From an uncultured Pontibacter sp. (GTDB lineage Bacteria; Bacteroidota; Bacteroidia; Cytophagales; Hymenobacteraceae): DNA of 64,000 nucleotides. This document shows, in pieces, positions 7,853 to 16,703 of the stretch. Both the position numbers and the translations under genes were made by a program. The notes under the pieces were generated by a model. The model saw nothing but the letters and a program-made list of their open reading frames with translations. It searched no databases and was not told the DNA's origin. Position 1 is the stretch's first letter. Each line of letters starts with the position of its first letter. Where the stretch lies: positions 124,001 through 188,000 of the forward strand of contig NZ_CANLZM010000007.1 in assembly GCF_947495565.1 (NCBI RefSeq). Direction: 5' to 3'.

Positions 7853-8416
7853 TTGGATATACTTCAAAACCATATTCAGGCACTGGTTTTCTGTGCCCAG
7901 TCACCTATTAGTATAGAAGAGGTCCAGCGTTGCCTTCAGGAATCGCTCGGTATGGAAGAGATACTGGTAAGCGACGTGCTGGAGGCCGTGGAGGCTATTA
8001 ACGAACGGTTGCAGGAGCAGAGCTTCGCTTTCCAGATCTACGCGATCGGAGGCGGCTACCAGTTCCTGACCAAGCCCGAGTACCAGGATACGGTAAGCAC
8101 TTATCTGAAACACAAATCAAAGAAAAAACTGTCGGCGTCTGCACTGGAGACGCTGGCAATAATTGCCTATAAGCAACCTGTTACCAGAAGCCAGATGGAG
8201 CAGATTCGTGGTGTTGGCTGCGATTATGCCGTGCATAAGCTTCTGGAGAAAGAACTCATCGAGATAAAAGGCAAAGCCGAAACCATTGGGCGGCCGGTGC
8301 TTTACGGCACGTCGCAAAAGTTTATGGACTACTTCGGTATCAACCACATCAAAGACCTTCCGCAGCTTAAAGATTTCGCCATCGAAGAAAACACCATTGG
8401 CGAAGCCGCCGATTAG
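7853..8416 (+). CDS. scpB: Segregation and condensation protein ScpB
   Basis: ScpB joins ScpA and SMC in the bacterial condensin complex. The 187 residues are two winged-helix domains: IQALVFCAQSPISIEEVQRCLQ and, after LSASALETLAIIAYKQPVTRSQMEQIRGVGCDYAVHKLLEKELIEIKGKAETIGRPVLYGTS, the strongly conserved second domain. The start is a TTG at 7853, since no in-frame ATG precedes the conserved first helix. That TTG lies inside a TACTTTTG sequence. scpA is not in the window. Confidence 0.92.
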   Translation: MDILQNHIQALVFCAQSPISIEEVQRCLQESLGMEEILVSDVLEAVEAINERLQEQSFAFQIYAIGGGYQFLTKPEYQDTVSTYLKHKSKKKLSASALETLAIIAYKQPVTRSQMEQIRGVGCDYAVHKLLEKELIEIKGKAETIGRPVLYGTSQKFMDYFGINHIKDLPQLKDFAIEENTIGEAAD

Positions 8417-8518
8417 CCCGCTGGGCATCAGCATTACATTGAACTATAGTTTTAGCAATTCCATTATTACTGCACAACCAAGGTACAGTAGCGATACTGC
8501 ATCGATAAATATTTAGCA

Positions 8519-10174
8519 ATGGCAAAATTTAACGAAAGGCCTGACCGCGATGACGCTGGCGCAGGCAGAAGAGGTGCTGACAGAGACCGCTCTGACAGAC
8601 CAAGTAATGACCGCGAAGGCAAAAAAATCTTTAACAGAAGAGATAAATACGACAAATCTGACGAAAGAGGAGAAGGACGCGGAGAGGGCCGCTCGTTCGG
8701 AGACAGACAAGATAGAAGAGATAACGACCGCAAACCGTTTAACAACGACCGTCGCGATGATCGCCGTGGAGGAGAAAGACGCGAGGACGGAGAAAGGCGC
8801 TCGTTTGGTGGCGATAGAAGAGAAGGCGGAGAGCGCCGCTCTTTCAACTCTGACAGAAGAGAAGGCGGCGAACGCCGTAGCTTTGGCGACAGACGCGAAG
8901 GCGGTGAAAGACGCAGCTTCAACAGCGACCGATCAAACCGTGAAGGTGGGGAGCGCAAGCCTTTTGGCGACAGAAGAGAGGGCGGAGAAGGCCGCTCGTT
9001 TAACTCAGACAGGCCAGAAAGACGCGATAGCGACAGAAGAAGCTTTAATACTGACAGACGTGACGACCGCCGTGGAGGTGATCGCCGCGAAGGTGGAGAA
9101 AGACGCACGTTCGGTGGCGATAGAAGAGAAGGCGGAGAGCGCCGTTCTTTCAACACTGACCGTCCGAGCCGTGAAGGTGACGAGCGCCGCAGCTTTAACC
9201 CGGATCGCCGTGATGACCGCAGAGGCGGAGAAGGTAGAGACAATGACCGTCGCTTCAGCCGGGACGCTAAGCCAGCGTTTGGCGACAAGCGTGGCCCACG
9301 CGAGGACAGAGGCGCCGGAAGAGGTAAAGACTTTAGCCCAAGAGGCCGTTCCAACGACCGCTTTCGAGGCAACGAGGAAGAGCCGAAAACACCAGATTAC
9401 AACCTGAGCCGCTACAAGAACAACCCGCGTGTCAAGAAAAGCAACCGTGAAGAAGAGGAAAACGACGGCACAGTTCGTTTGAACCGCTACATCGCGAATG
9501 CAGGCGTATGCTCACGCCGAGAGGCTGATGTGCTGATCGAATCAGGGGAGATAAAGGTAAACGGCGAGGTTGTAACAGAAATGGGCTACAAAGTGCAGCC
9601 TACTGACAATGTATACTACGGCAAGAAACTACTTAGCCGCGAAAAGATGGTGTACGTGTTGCTAAACAAGCCGAAGGACTTCCTGACGACAACGGATGAC
9701 CCGGAAGGACGCAAAACGGTAATGAGCCTAGTAGCTAATGCCTCGAAAGAGCGTATTTTTCCGGTAGGCCGCCTGGACCGCAACACAACTGGCCTGCTGC
9801 TGTTCACTAACGATGGCGAGCTGGCGCAGAAGCTGACGCACCCATCAAACAACATCAAAAAAATCTACCAGGTAGAGCTGGATAAGCCAATCACCAAAGC
9901 GGACTATGTAAAGGTTGCAGAAGGTGTGGAGTTAGAAGATGGCAAAGCCGTAGTGGATGATGTAGCTATACTTGGTGAGTCTAATAAGTTCCTGGGGCTG
10001 GAGATCCATATTGGCCGTAACCGTATTGTGCGCCGGATTTTCGAGCACCTAGGCTATGATGTGGTATCGCTGGACCGCGTGCAGTATGCCGGCCTTACCA
10101 AGAAGGACGTGCCGCGTAGCGAGTGGCGCTACCTGACCGAAAAAGAAGTGATCCAGCTGAAATACTTCATGTAA
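8519..10174 (+). CDS. rRNA pseudouridine synthase (RsuA/RluB type) with a long repetitive arm
   Basis: The catalytic half is a standard RsuA/RluB-family enzyme that converts uridine to pseudouridine in rRNA: an S4 domain from about residue 319 (VRLNRYIANAGVCSRREADVLIESG) and the catalytic GRLDRNTTGLLLFTNDG with D420. The first 300 or so residues are low complexity, built of degenerate units such as GGERRSFNSDRRE and GGERRSFGDRRE, extremely rich in Arg, Asp, Gly, Glu and Ser. This arm is presumably disordered and RNA-binding. Bacteroidota homologues often have such arms, but this one is long. The repeats also produce false ORFs in two other frames. coaX follows after 3 bases. Confidence 0.9.
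   Translation: MAKFNERPDRDDAGAGRRGADRDRSDRPSNDREGKKIFNRRDKYDKSDERGEGRGEGRSFGDRQDRRDNDRKPFNNDRRDDRRGGERREDGERRSFGGDRREGGERRSFNSDRREGGERRSFGDRREGGERRSFNSDRSNREGGERKPFGDRREGGEGRSFNSDRPERRDSDRRSFNTDRRDDRRGGDRREGGERRTFGGDRREGGERRSFNTDRPSREGDERRSFNPDRRDDRRGGEGRDNDRRFSRDAKPAFGDKRGPREDRGAGRGKDFSPRGRSNDRFRGNEEEPKTPDYNLSRYKNNPRVKKSNREEEENDGTVRLNRYIANAGVCSRREADVLIESGEIKVNGEVVTEMGYKVQPTDNVYYGKKLLSREKMVYVLLNKPKDFLTTTDDPEGRKTVMSLVANASKERIFPVGRLDRNTTGLLLFTNDGELAQKLTHPSNNIKKIYQVELDKPITKADYVKVAEGVELEDGKAVVDDVAILGESNKFLGLEIHIGRNRIVRRIFEHLGYDVVSLDRVQYAGLTKKDVPRSEWRYLTEKEVIQLKYFM
8640..9290 (+). repeat. Degenerate tandem coding repeat (GERRSF-type units)
   Basis: Within the pseudouridine synthase gene, imperfect units of roughly 30-50 bases, spelled like GGCGGAGAGCGCCGCTCTTT, recur a dozen or so times and encode GGERRSF followed by NSDRRE or GDRRE. 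The unit boundaries are my estimate. Copy number is likely variable between strains. Confidence 0.75.
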
Positions 10175-10177
10175 AAA

Positions 10178-10897
10178 ATGCGCAACGTCGCCATCGACAT
10201 CGGTAATACCGGCACAAAGTATGGCATCTTCGAGGAAGGTGCTTTAGTAGAGCATCGTTATTTTGAAGGGCAGGACAAACTGCCGCCAACGCTGCTAAAC
10301 CATACTTTTGACAATGCCATAGTTGCCTCGGTAGGCGTAAGTGCACAAAGTATAAAGGAGAGGCTGTCTGTGACAGGTAAGCTAATGGAGCTTACCCCGC
10401 AGGCAGCCTTGCCTGTTATTAACCTTTACAAGACCCCACACACCCTTGGGGCCGACCGGATAGCCGCAGCCGTGGGAGCCAATTACCTGTTTTCAGGCAG
10501 GAGTTGCCTCATATTTGATGCCGGCACCTGCATTACGCACGATTTTGTGGATGCGCAGGGGCAGTACCATGGGGGAGGCATAGCGCCTGGGCTACAGATG
10601 AAATTCAAGGCCTTGCATACTTTTACAAAGCGACTACCGTTAGTACAGCAAACTGAAGTAAATTTTCCGCTGACGGGGCAAAGTACGCAGGAGTCTATAC
10701 TGAGCGGCGTATTGGCTGGCAGTGTAGCCGAGCTCAACGGTTTTATCCAGTCTTACACAGAAAAAGCAGCAGATTTAGTGGTTATACTTTGCGGGGGCGA
10801 TGCAGGATTTTTTGAAAGTAAGTTAAAAGGACGCATCTTTGTAATTCCTGAATTGGTCTTGATCGGGCTTCACAGAATATTGACACATAATGTATAA
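10178..10897 (+). CDS. coaX: Type III pantothenate kinase
   Basis: CoaX phosphorylates pantothenate in the first committed step of CoA synthesis. The 239 residues have the ASKHA phosphate-binding start AIDIGNTGTKYG, then TPHTLGADRIAAAVGANYLF and FDAGTCITHDFVD, which are the type III signature blocks, and LCGGDAGFFE near the end. Length is normal. It follows the pseudouridine synthase gene after 3 bases and overlaps the next gene by 8 bases, so translation is probably coupled. panC and panD of the same pathway lie about 24 kb away. Confidence 0.93.
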   Translation: MRNVAIDIGNTGTKYGIFEEGALVEHRYFEGQDKLPPTLLNHTFDNAIVASVGVSAQSIKERLSVTGKLMELTPQAALPVINLYKTPHTLGADRIAAAVGANYLFSGRSCLIFDAGTCITHDFVDAQGQYHGGGIAPGLQMKFKALHTFTKRLPLVQQTEVNFPLTGQSTQESILSGVLAGSVAELNGFIQSYTEKAADLVVILCGGDAGFFESKLKGRIFVIPELVLIGLHRILTHNV

Positions 10898-12185
10898 GAC
10901 ACTCCAAGTACTGATAGGCTTCGCAGCGCTATGCCTGGCGCATACTGCTCAGGCGCAGCTTATTGGCAATACACCCTATTCCCGCTACGGTATGGGAGAG
11001 ATCAACGAGAATTACGGCAGCATCCGTGGGGCTGGTATGGCAGGTGCAGGCATCAGTGCCGGCAACAGCTTTCAGCCAAACACGGCTAACCCTGCGCTGC
11101 TATACTATAATAGCATCACCAACTTCGATTTCAGCGGAGCGGGGCAGTTTAAAAACGTAAAGAGCCAGCAGGCATCGCAGCTGGATGGCAACGCTAACCT
11201 GTACAACCTGTCGCTGGCGCTGCCAATTTCTAAGCGCTGGAGTACTGCTGTGGGGCTACGGCCATTTTCAACAGTAAGCTACGAAATCAATGCTTCTTCT
11301 GAGGTAGAAGGCAATCCGCAGGCAAACATCCTGCGCCGCTATACTGGCGAGGGAGGGCTTTCAGAAGCTTACTTTGCACACGGCATCAGGCTGTTTGGCG
11401 GGCTTACCATAGGTGGTAGTGCCTCCTACGTGTTCGGTAATACCATTACCGAAACGAGCAGCACTGTGCAAGATCCGGAGCAGGCGAGTGCTAGCCTGGT
11501 AAGCGTAACGCAGATTAACCGCACTACTTACAGAGACTTTATGTACCGTGCGGGCATCAACTACAGGCAGCAGCTAAAGGAGAAACTTCACGTGAGTGTA
11601 GGAGGTGTTTACAGCTTTGCCACAGACCTGGACGCCGAGCGCGATATTTCGTTTGAGCGCCGTAGCCTGGATGGCAGCCTGCTGGCAGCGCCAATGAATG
11701 AAGACACTGTTAGTAGCTCAATTCATCTGCCGGCTAACTGGCGTGCTGGCATTAGCATAGACAATGGCAGCAACCTGACGGTTTCAGCCGATATTATCAC
11801 GCATGAGTGGTCTAAATACAGAGGCTTTGACGGAGAAAGCGACAACCTGAAAGATAGCTATAAAATGGCCGTGGGAGCAGAGTATACGCCAAACGCCAAC
11901 GCTATCGACAGTTACTTTAAACGCATTACCTACCGCGGCGGCCTGTATTACAACGACACTCAGTTTCAGCTCAACGGAGAAGATATAAAAGACATGGGTG
12001 TAACAACCGGCTTCACATTCCCGCTGGGCCGTGGCACTATGTATGATCTTTATTTGTTAAACCTATCGTTAGGCTATGGCCAGCGCGGCACCACCGACAA
12101 CGGCCTGATTCAGGAAAATTACTTCCAATTTGGCTTAGGCTTTACGGTAAACAGCCGCTGGTTCCTGAAACGACGAATAGAGTAG
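10890..12185 (+). CDS. Outer-membrane beta-barrel protein (FadL/OmpP1-like)
   Basis: This 431-residue protein has a signal peptide (MYKTLQVLIGFAALCLAHTAQAQ) and then a long series of amphipathic strands with Gly and aromatic residues. The start YSRYGMGEINENYGSIRGAGMAGAGISAGNSFQPNTANPALL is typical of FadL/OmpP1-type transporters and related Bacteroidota barrels. Substrate is unknown. It overlaps coaX by 8 bases and sits just ahead of lptC, an arrangement that recurs in this phylum. A terminator at 12208 ends the unit. Confidence 0.8.
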   Translation: MYKTLQVLIGFAALCLAHTAQAQLIGNTPYSRYGMGEINENYGSIRGAGMAGAGISAGNSFQPNTANPALLYYNSITNFDFSGAGQFKNVKSQQASQLDGNANLYNLSLALPISKRWSTAVGLRPFSTVSYEINASSEVEGNPQANILRRYTGEGGLSEAYFAHGIRLFGGLTIGGSASYVFGNTITETSSTVQDPEQASASLVSVTQINRTTYRDFMYRAGINYRQQLKEKLHVSVGGVYSFATDLDAERDISFERRSLDGSLLAAPMNEDTVSSSIHLPANWRAGISIDNGSNLTVSADIITHEWSKYRGFDGESDNLKDSYKMAVGAEYTPNANAIDSYFKRITYRGGLYYNDTQFQLNGEDIKDMGVTTGFTFPLGRGTMYDLYLLNLSLGYGQRGTTDNGLIQENYFQFGLGFTVNSRWFLKRRIE

Positions 12186-12207
12186 AAAACAAGTATAGCT
12201 AAAGTAT

Positions 12208-12236
12208 AAAGGCCGTTCTTGGAGCGGCCTTTTTTA
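12208..12236 (+). terminator. Terminator after the FadL-like barrel gene
   Basis: AAAGGCCG and CGGCCTTT form a stem around TTCTTGGAG, followed by a T-run on the plus strand. Two AAGTATA motifs lie just upstream. Confidence 0.75.
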
Positions 12237-12308
12237 TGATAGGTGCCTGCTGAATTTTAAAGCACTTAAAATTTGCTAACTTCACAGAAACCGAAGTATA
12301 AAAAACAG

Positions 12309-12848
12309 ATGCGAAACGCATATATAACCACACTGGTACTGGTGCTTGCTATTGCCAGCTTTGGCTGCGAACGAGAAATCAAGAACCCGGATGAAGAGGA
12401 GCGTTACACCGGCCCAACCATAGAGAACCACGATATAACCACGCTGTACAGCGACTCTGCACAGCTGCTGATTAAGCTGCAGGCACCGGTGCAGCAGGAG
12501 TTTGAGAGCGGAGATGGGGTGTTTCCGGAAGGGTTTTATATTGAGTTTTACGATAAAGACGGTAAGCTGGAGTCTACGCTAAAGGGCAACTATGGCAAAC
12601 AGGACCCCAAAAAGAGCCTCTACTATGCAAGGGGAAACGTGGTAGTGGATAACCTGAAGAAGCAGGAGAAGCTGGAGACAGAGGAGCTGTACTGGGACCG
12701 TAACAAAGCCAAAATTTACACAGATAAATTCGTGAAAATCACCTCGCCAGAGGAAATCCTGACTGGTAAAGGTCTTACGGCTAATCAGGATTTGTCGCGC
12801 TACTCCATCAAAAAAGTTACTGGCAAGTTTAATTTTAGTGAAGAATGA
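12309..12848 (+). CDS. lptC: LPS export ABC transporter periplasmic protein LptC
   Basis: LptC links the inner-membrane LptBFG transporter to the periplasmic LPS bridge. From the ATG at 12309 the protein is 179 residues and begins MRNAYITTLVLVLAIASFGC, a lipoprotein signal with the lipobox Cys; the track TTG start 12 codons earlier would spoil this signal. The body is the LptC beta-jellyroll type: IEFYDKDGKLESTLKGNYGKQ, YYARGNVVVDN, ETEELYWDRNKAKIYTDKFVKIT and LTGKGLTANQDLSRYSIKKVTGKF. The stop overlaps the next ATG (ATGA). Confidence 0.88.
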   Translation: MRNAYITTLVLVLAIASFGCEREIKNPDEEERYTGPTIENHDITTLYSDSAQLLIKLQAPVQQEFESGDGVFPEGFYIEFYDKDGKLESTLKGNYGKQDPKKSLYYARGNVVVDNLKKQEKLETEELYWDRNKAKIYTDKFVKITSPEEILTGKGLTANQDLSRYSIKKVTGKFNFSEE

Positions 12849-13018
12849 ACCGACGGCTTCTTTATATAATTCTGTTATCCCTGGCCTTTGTAGCCATGGT
12901 GATAGGTGTGCACCGCAGTATAGTGGAAGATGACATCGCGGGCAATTACTGGATCTTCATGATCGGGTTTGTCTTTTACATTGTCTACAGTTATGCTAAA
13001 AAGAAAGACCGTGCCTAA
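12845..13018 (+). CDS. Small two-helix membrane protein (57 residues)
   Basis: This ORF is too short for the track. Its ATG overlaps the lptC stop (ATGA), which argues for coupled translation. It reads MNRRLLYIILLSLAFVAMVIG, then HRSIVEDDIAGN, then YWIFMIGFVFYIVYSYAKKKDRA. That is a positive start, a helix, a short acidic loop, a second helix and a basic end, so both termini should be cytoplasmic. The position between lptC and the CNNM-like gene suggests an envelope role, but no function is known to me. Confidence 0.75.
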   Translation: MNRRLLYIILLSLAFVAMVIGVHRSIVEDDIAGNYWIFMIGFVFYIVYSYAKKKDRA

Positions 13019-13040
13019 GTTAATTTGTGTCTGTTAAACG

Positions 13041-14342
13041 ATGATAGACCCCAGTCAGATCATACTCTTAAGCATAGCACTGCTGTTTTCTGCCTTCTTC
13101 TCTGGCATTGAGATGGCGTTTATGGCTGCCAACAAAATCCAGATAGAGCTAAGCGATAAAAACGGAGTGCTCTCCGGGCGTATATTGTGGCGCCTGCTGC
13201 AGCATCCGGCCCGCCTGATGGGCACCACGCTAATCGGCAACACCCTGGCGCTGGTGCTGTATGGTTTCGGAATTGCCGGTGTGCTGCACCAACTGCTGTA
13301 CACTTACCTGCCCGACCCGCTGCAGAGCAGCTTGCTCATACTTGTACTTCAGGTGTTCATTGCGTCTGTAGTGGTGCTGTTCACGGCTGAGTTTCTGCCG
13401 CGCAGCCTGGCTGCTATCAACCCAAACAAGCTGCTGCAGGTATTGGCTTTGCCTATTCTGCTGATGTACTACCTGTTGTGGCCAGTGGTTTTCTTTATAG
13501 TAGGCCTGAGCAAGTGGGTGGCTGAGAAAGTGTTCAAGATCGGGTTTTCGGAGGAGAAGCCTGTGTTTGGATTTACAGACCTTAACGCTTTCATCAAGAA
13601 CCGCCTTTATCACCCGGAGCAGGAGCATGCCCCCGAGGTAGACCCCCAGATTTTCCATAATGCCCTGGAGTTTAAAACCGTAAAAGTGCGCGAGTGCATG
13701 GTGCCCCGCACCGAGATTGAGGCAGTGGAGGCAGGGGAGCCGCTTGAGGCGCTGCGGCAGGCCTTTATCAGCACCGGTCATTCCAAAATTTTGGTGTACG
13801 AGGATAGCATCGATAATATTATAGGCTACTGCCACCAGCTGGATATGTTTCGGCAGCCGCAAAGTATAAAAGAGGTGTTGGCGCCGGTAAGTATGGTGCC
13901 GGAAAGTATGCTGGCCAGTGAGCTGTTTGTGAAGTTTGTGTCAGAGCATCGTAGCGTGGCTGTGGTGGTGGATGAGTTTGGCGGCACCTCTGGCATAGTT
14001 ACTGTGGAAGACGTGATAGAAGAAATACTCGGCGAAATACAGGATGAGTACGATGTGCGCAACGAGCTGATGGAGCAGGCTATTCCGGATAAGGGGATGT
14101 ATATCCTGAGCGCACGCCACGAGATAGATTACCTGAACGAGAAGTATGAGCTGGGCCTGCCGGAGGGAGACTACGAAACGCTTGGAGGGCTGATCTTTTC
14201 AGTGTTTGGAGAAATACCAATGCCGGGCGACAAAGTAGAAGTAGTGCCTTTTACTATTACGGTACTAACCATGGACGAGAACCGCATCGATGCCGTGAAG
14301 CTGCTAAAAAACACAGATTTTCAGGCAGATGCCGCAAGTTAA
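13041..14342 (+). CDS. CNNM/CorC-family membrane protein (DUF21, CBS pair, CorC_HlyC)
   Basis: The 433 residues have a DUF21 membrane domain with about four helices (IILLSIALLFSAFFSGIEMAFMAANKI first), then paired CBS domains (VRECMVPRTEIEAVEAGEP, SKILVYEDSIDNIIGYCHQLD, VVVDEFGGTSGIVTVEDVIEEILGEIQDEYD) and a C-terminal CorC_HlyC domain (LGLPEGDYETLGGLIFSVFGEIPMPGD). Family members are linked to Mg/Co transport. In gliding Bacteroidota a similar layout is called GldE, and I cannot separate the two from sequence alone. It lies 22 bases after the small membrane protein. Confidence 0.85.
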   Translation: MIDPSQIILLSIALLFSAFFSGIEMAFMAANKIQIELSDKNGVLSGRILWRLLQHPARLMGTTLIGNTLALVLYGFGIAGVLHQLLYTYLPDPLQSSLLILVLQVFIASVVVLFTAEFLPRSLAAINPNKLLQVLALPILLMYYLLWPVVFFIVGLSKWVAEKVFKIGFSEEKPVFGFTDLNAFIKNRLYHPEQEHAPEVDPQIFHNALEFKTVKVRECMVPRTEIEAVEAGEPLEALRQAFISTGHSKILVYEDSIDNIIGYCHQLDMFRQPQSIKEVLAPVSMVPESMLASELFVKFVSEHRSVAVVVDEFGGTSGIVTVEDVIEEILGEIQDEYDVRNELMEQAIPDKGMYILSARHEIDYLNEKYELGLPEGDYETLGGLIFSVFGEIPMPGDKVEVVPFTITVLTMDENRIDAVKLLKNTDFQADAAS

Positions 14343-14417
14343 ACAGCGAGATAAAAATTTTGAATTTTAGCTTGATTAACCTTATTTTGCACAATCCTTT
14401 TATAAGTTACATAAAGA

Positions 14418-16523
14418 ATGGCATTAATTAACAAGATTAGAGAGAAGTCTGGTTGGGCTGTAGGCGCCATTGCCATAGGGCTTGGTGTATTTGTGGTAGG
14501 CGGTGACCTGCTAGGGCCAAACTCAAGGCTGCTGGGCAACAATGCAAACACTGTAGGCGAAATAGCCGGTGAGGAGATTGACTACCAGGAGTTTGATAAC
14601 GTTCTGCAGCAAGTAAAGGCTGACTATGAGAACCGTGTAGGTCGTGCTGCTTCAGAAGCAGAACTGGCGATGCTGCGGGAGCAAGCCTGGAACCAGCTAA
14701 TCTTTAAGATTGCTTTGGAAAAGGAGTATGAGCGCCTGGGCCTTGAGGTAACAGACGACGAGTTGGTTGACATGGTACGGGGCAATAACATCCATCCTGC
14801 CGTAATGCAGGCTTTTGCCAACCCGCAAACCGGCGAGTTTGACCCTAACCAAGTGCAGCAGTACCTGCAGAACTTGGATGCAACAGGTACCCGCGACATG
14901 TGGATGGGCTTTGAGCAGAGCATCGCTGAAGACCGTCTGCAGAGCAAGTATGCAAACCTGATCAGCAAGACAGTATACGTAACAAGTGCTGAAGCAAAGA
15001 GCTTTTATCAGGCGCAGAACTCAGCCGCCAGCCTAAAGGTGCTGTTTGTGCCTTACGATGCTATCTCTGACTCTGCTGTATCTGTAACAGATGCTCAACT
15101 GAAGGATTACTACGAGCGCAACAAAGATCTTTACAAGGTAGAAGACGGTCGCACTGTTGAGTTTGTAACCATTCCGGTAACAGCCTCTCAGGAGGACAGC
15201 TCATACTATAAACAAGAGATTGCCACTATTACAAAGCAGTTTGCAAGCACGTCTAACGACTCGGCTTTTGTAAACGCTAACTCTGATGTGCCTTTCAACG
15301 GAACATACGTAACGCCAGGCGACCTGCCGGAAGAGCTGCGCAAGCAACTGCCGTTGCAGGAAGGCAAAGTATACGGCCCGTTCACCAACAACAACACAGT
15401 AGCGCTGTTTAAAGTAACTGACGCTAAAACTGCTGATAAGAGCGCTGCCAGAGCAAGCCATATCCTAATCCGTCCGGAGAGCGATACGCCAGAAGCTAAG
15501 GCTGCCGCAAAAGCGAAAGCGCAGGATGTACTGACTCAGATAAAGAACGGCGCTGACTTCGCTCAGATGGCCGTACAGCATGGCTCAGACGGAACTGCCT
15601 CTCGTGGCGGTGACTTGGGTTGGTTCCCGGAAGGGCAAATGGTAGGAGATTTCGACAAAGCGATTTTTAGCTTTAACGGTACTGGTTTGCTGCCTAACCT
15701 GGTAGAAACAGAGTATGGCTACCACATTGTAAAGGTAACAGAGCCTAAGACAAACGAATCTTACAAGATAGCCGCCGTTGAGCGTACTATCGAGCCAAGC
15801 GAATCCACCCGCGATGCTGCGTATGCCGTTGCCGACGAACTGGCCGGTACAAGCGGTAGCACAGATGAGTTCCAGGAGAACATAGGTAAAAACAAATCGC
15901 TGGTAAAAGAGACATCTGCCAACATCGGTAAAAACCAGGTGCTGGTAAACAACCTGGCTAACGCCCGTGAGCTGGTACGCTGGACTTACGCCAAAGACAC
16001 AGAGGTAGGTGATGTATCGCCAGTGTTTGAAATCAATGATCAGTTTGTAGTGGCAACTCTTACCGGCAAGCGTGAGAAAGGCTATGCATCTGTAGATGAT
16101 GTGCGTGAAGAACTGACAGCCGCTGTGCGCGATGAGCTAAAAGCAAAGCAGATCATGGAGAAACTGCAGAGCCAGAAAGGTTCTTTAGATCAGATTGCTG
16201 CAGCTTACGGTTCAGATGCTATGATAAGAACTGCTGATAACGTAACATTCGCCTCTGCTTCCATCCCAGGTGTGGGTGTAGAGCCAGTGGCAGTAGGCAA
16301 AGCCTTCGGTTTAAAGCCGGGTGCTCGTACAGCTCCATTTGAGGGCCAGGCCGGTGTTATGATGGTAGAGCTTACAAGCCTTAACCCAGCACCTGAAATT
16401 GACGACCTCTCTAACGTGAAGCAGCAAATCCTGGCTACGCGCGCAAGCCGTGCAGAGACAAAAGCTTTTGAAGCCATCAAAGAGAAATCCGAAATCAAAG
16501 ACAACCGCGTACGCTTCTTCTAA
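14418..16523 (+). CDS. ppiD: PpiD-like periplasmic chaperone / peptidyl-prolyl isomerase
   Basis: This 701-residue protein has one N-terminal membrane helix (WAVGAIAIGLGVFVVGGDLLG), a SurA_N-like helical segment (EIAGEEIDYQEFDNVLQQVK onward) and a parvulin rotamase domain at about 344-450 (ASHILIRPESDTPEAKAAAKAKAQ, FAQMAVQHGSDGTASRGGDLGWFPEGQMV, ETEYGYHIVKV). PpiD proteins fold or escort outer-membrane proteins at the Sec exit. A second, degenerate parvulin-like segment follows. The length is slightly above the E. coli form. It ends at a strong terminator at 16545. Confidence 0.9.
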   Translation: MALINKIREKSGWAVGAIAIGLGVFVVGGDLLGPNSRLLGNNANTVGEIAGEEIDYQEFDNVLQQVKADYENRVGRAASEAELAMLREQAWNQLIFKIALEKEYERLGLEVTDDELVDMVRGNNIHPAVMQAFANPQTGEFDPNQVQQYLQNLDATGTRDMWMGFEQSIAEDRLQSKYANLISKTVYVTSAEAKSFYQAQNSAASLKVLFVPYDAISDSAVSVTDAQLKDYYERNKDLYKVEDGRTVEFVTIPVTASQEDSSYYKQEIATITKQFASTSNDSAFVNANSDVPFNGTYVTPGDLPEELRKQLPLQEGKVYGPFTNNNTVALFKVTDAKTADKSAARASHILIRPESDTPEAKAAAKAKAQDVLTQIKNGADFAQMAVQHGSDGTASRGGDLGWFPEGQMVGDFDKAIFSFNGTGLLPNLVETEYGYHIVKVTEPKTNESYKIAAVERTIEPSESTRDAAYAVADELAGTSGSTDEFQENIGKNKSLVKETSANIGKNQVLVNNLANARELVRWTYAKDTEVGDVSPVFEINDQFVVATLTGKREKGYASVDDVREELTAAVRDELKAKQIMEKLQSQKGSLDQIAAAYGSDAMIRTADNVTFASASIPGVGVEPVAVGKAFGLKPGARTAPFEGQAGVMMVELTSLNPAPEIDDLSNVKQQILATRASRAETKAFEAIKEKSEIKDNRVRFF

Positions 16524-16544
16524 GCCACCCGGTATACTTTATAC

Positions 16545-16577
16545 AAGAGCCGCTCCCATAAAGAGCGGCTCTTTTTT
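16545..16577 (+). terminator. Terminator after ppiD
   Basis: AAGAGCCGCT and AGCGGCTCTT form a 10-base stem with a 9-base loop, followed by a T-run on the plus strand. Confidence 0.85.
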
Positions 16578-16703
16578 ATGCTCTAACGTGCAGCCATACT
16601 TCTCATTTGGAAATCAGCCCGCCAAAACCAAACTGATTCTGTATATTCATAGTTAAGAAAGAAGACATACAAAGAGTTGCAGGCTTTTCGTTTTACAAGA
16701 ACT

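Noticed and set aside
8467-9372. 301-residue minus-strand ORF
   Set aside because: It is the antisense of the Arg/Asp/Gly repeat; the Ser/Leu/Arg/Pro-only composition shows it is a shadow.
8550-9407. 285-residue plus-strand ORF in another frame
   Set aside because: It is the alternate frame of the same coding repeat; the main frame continues into a recognised enzyme.
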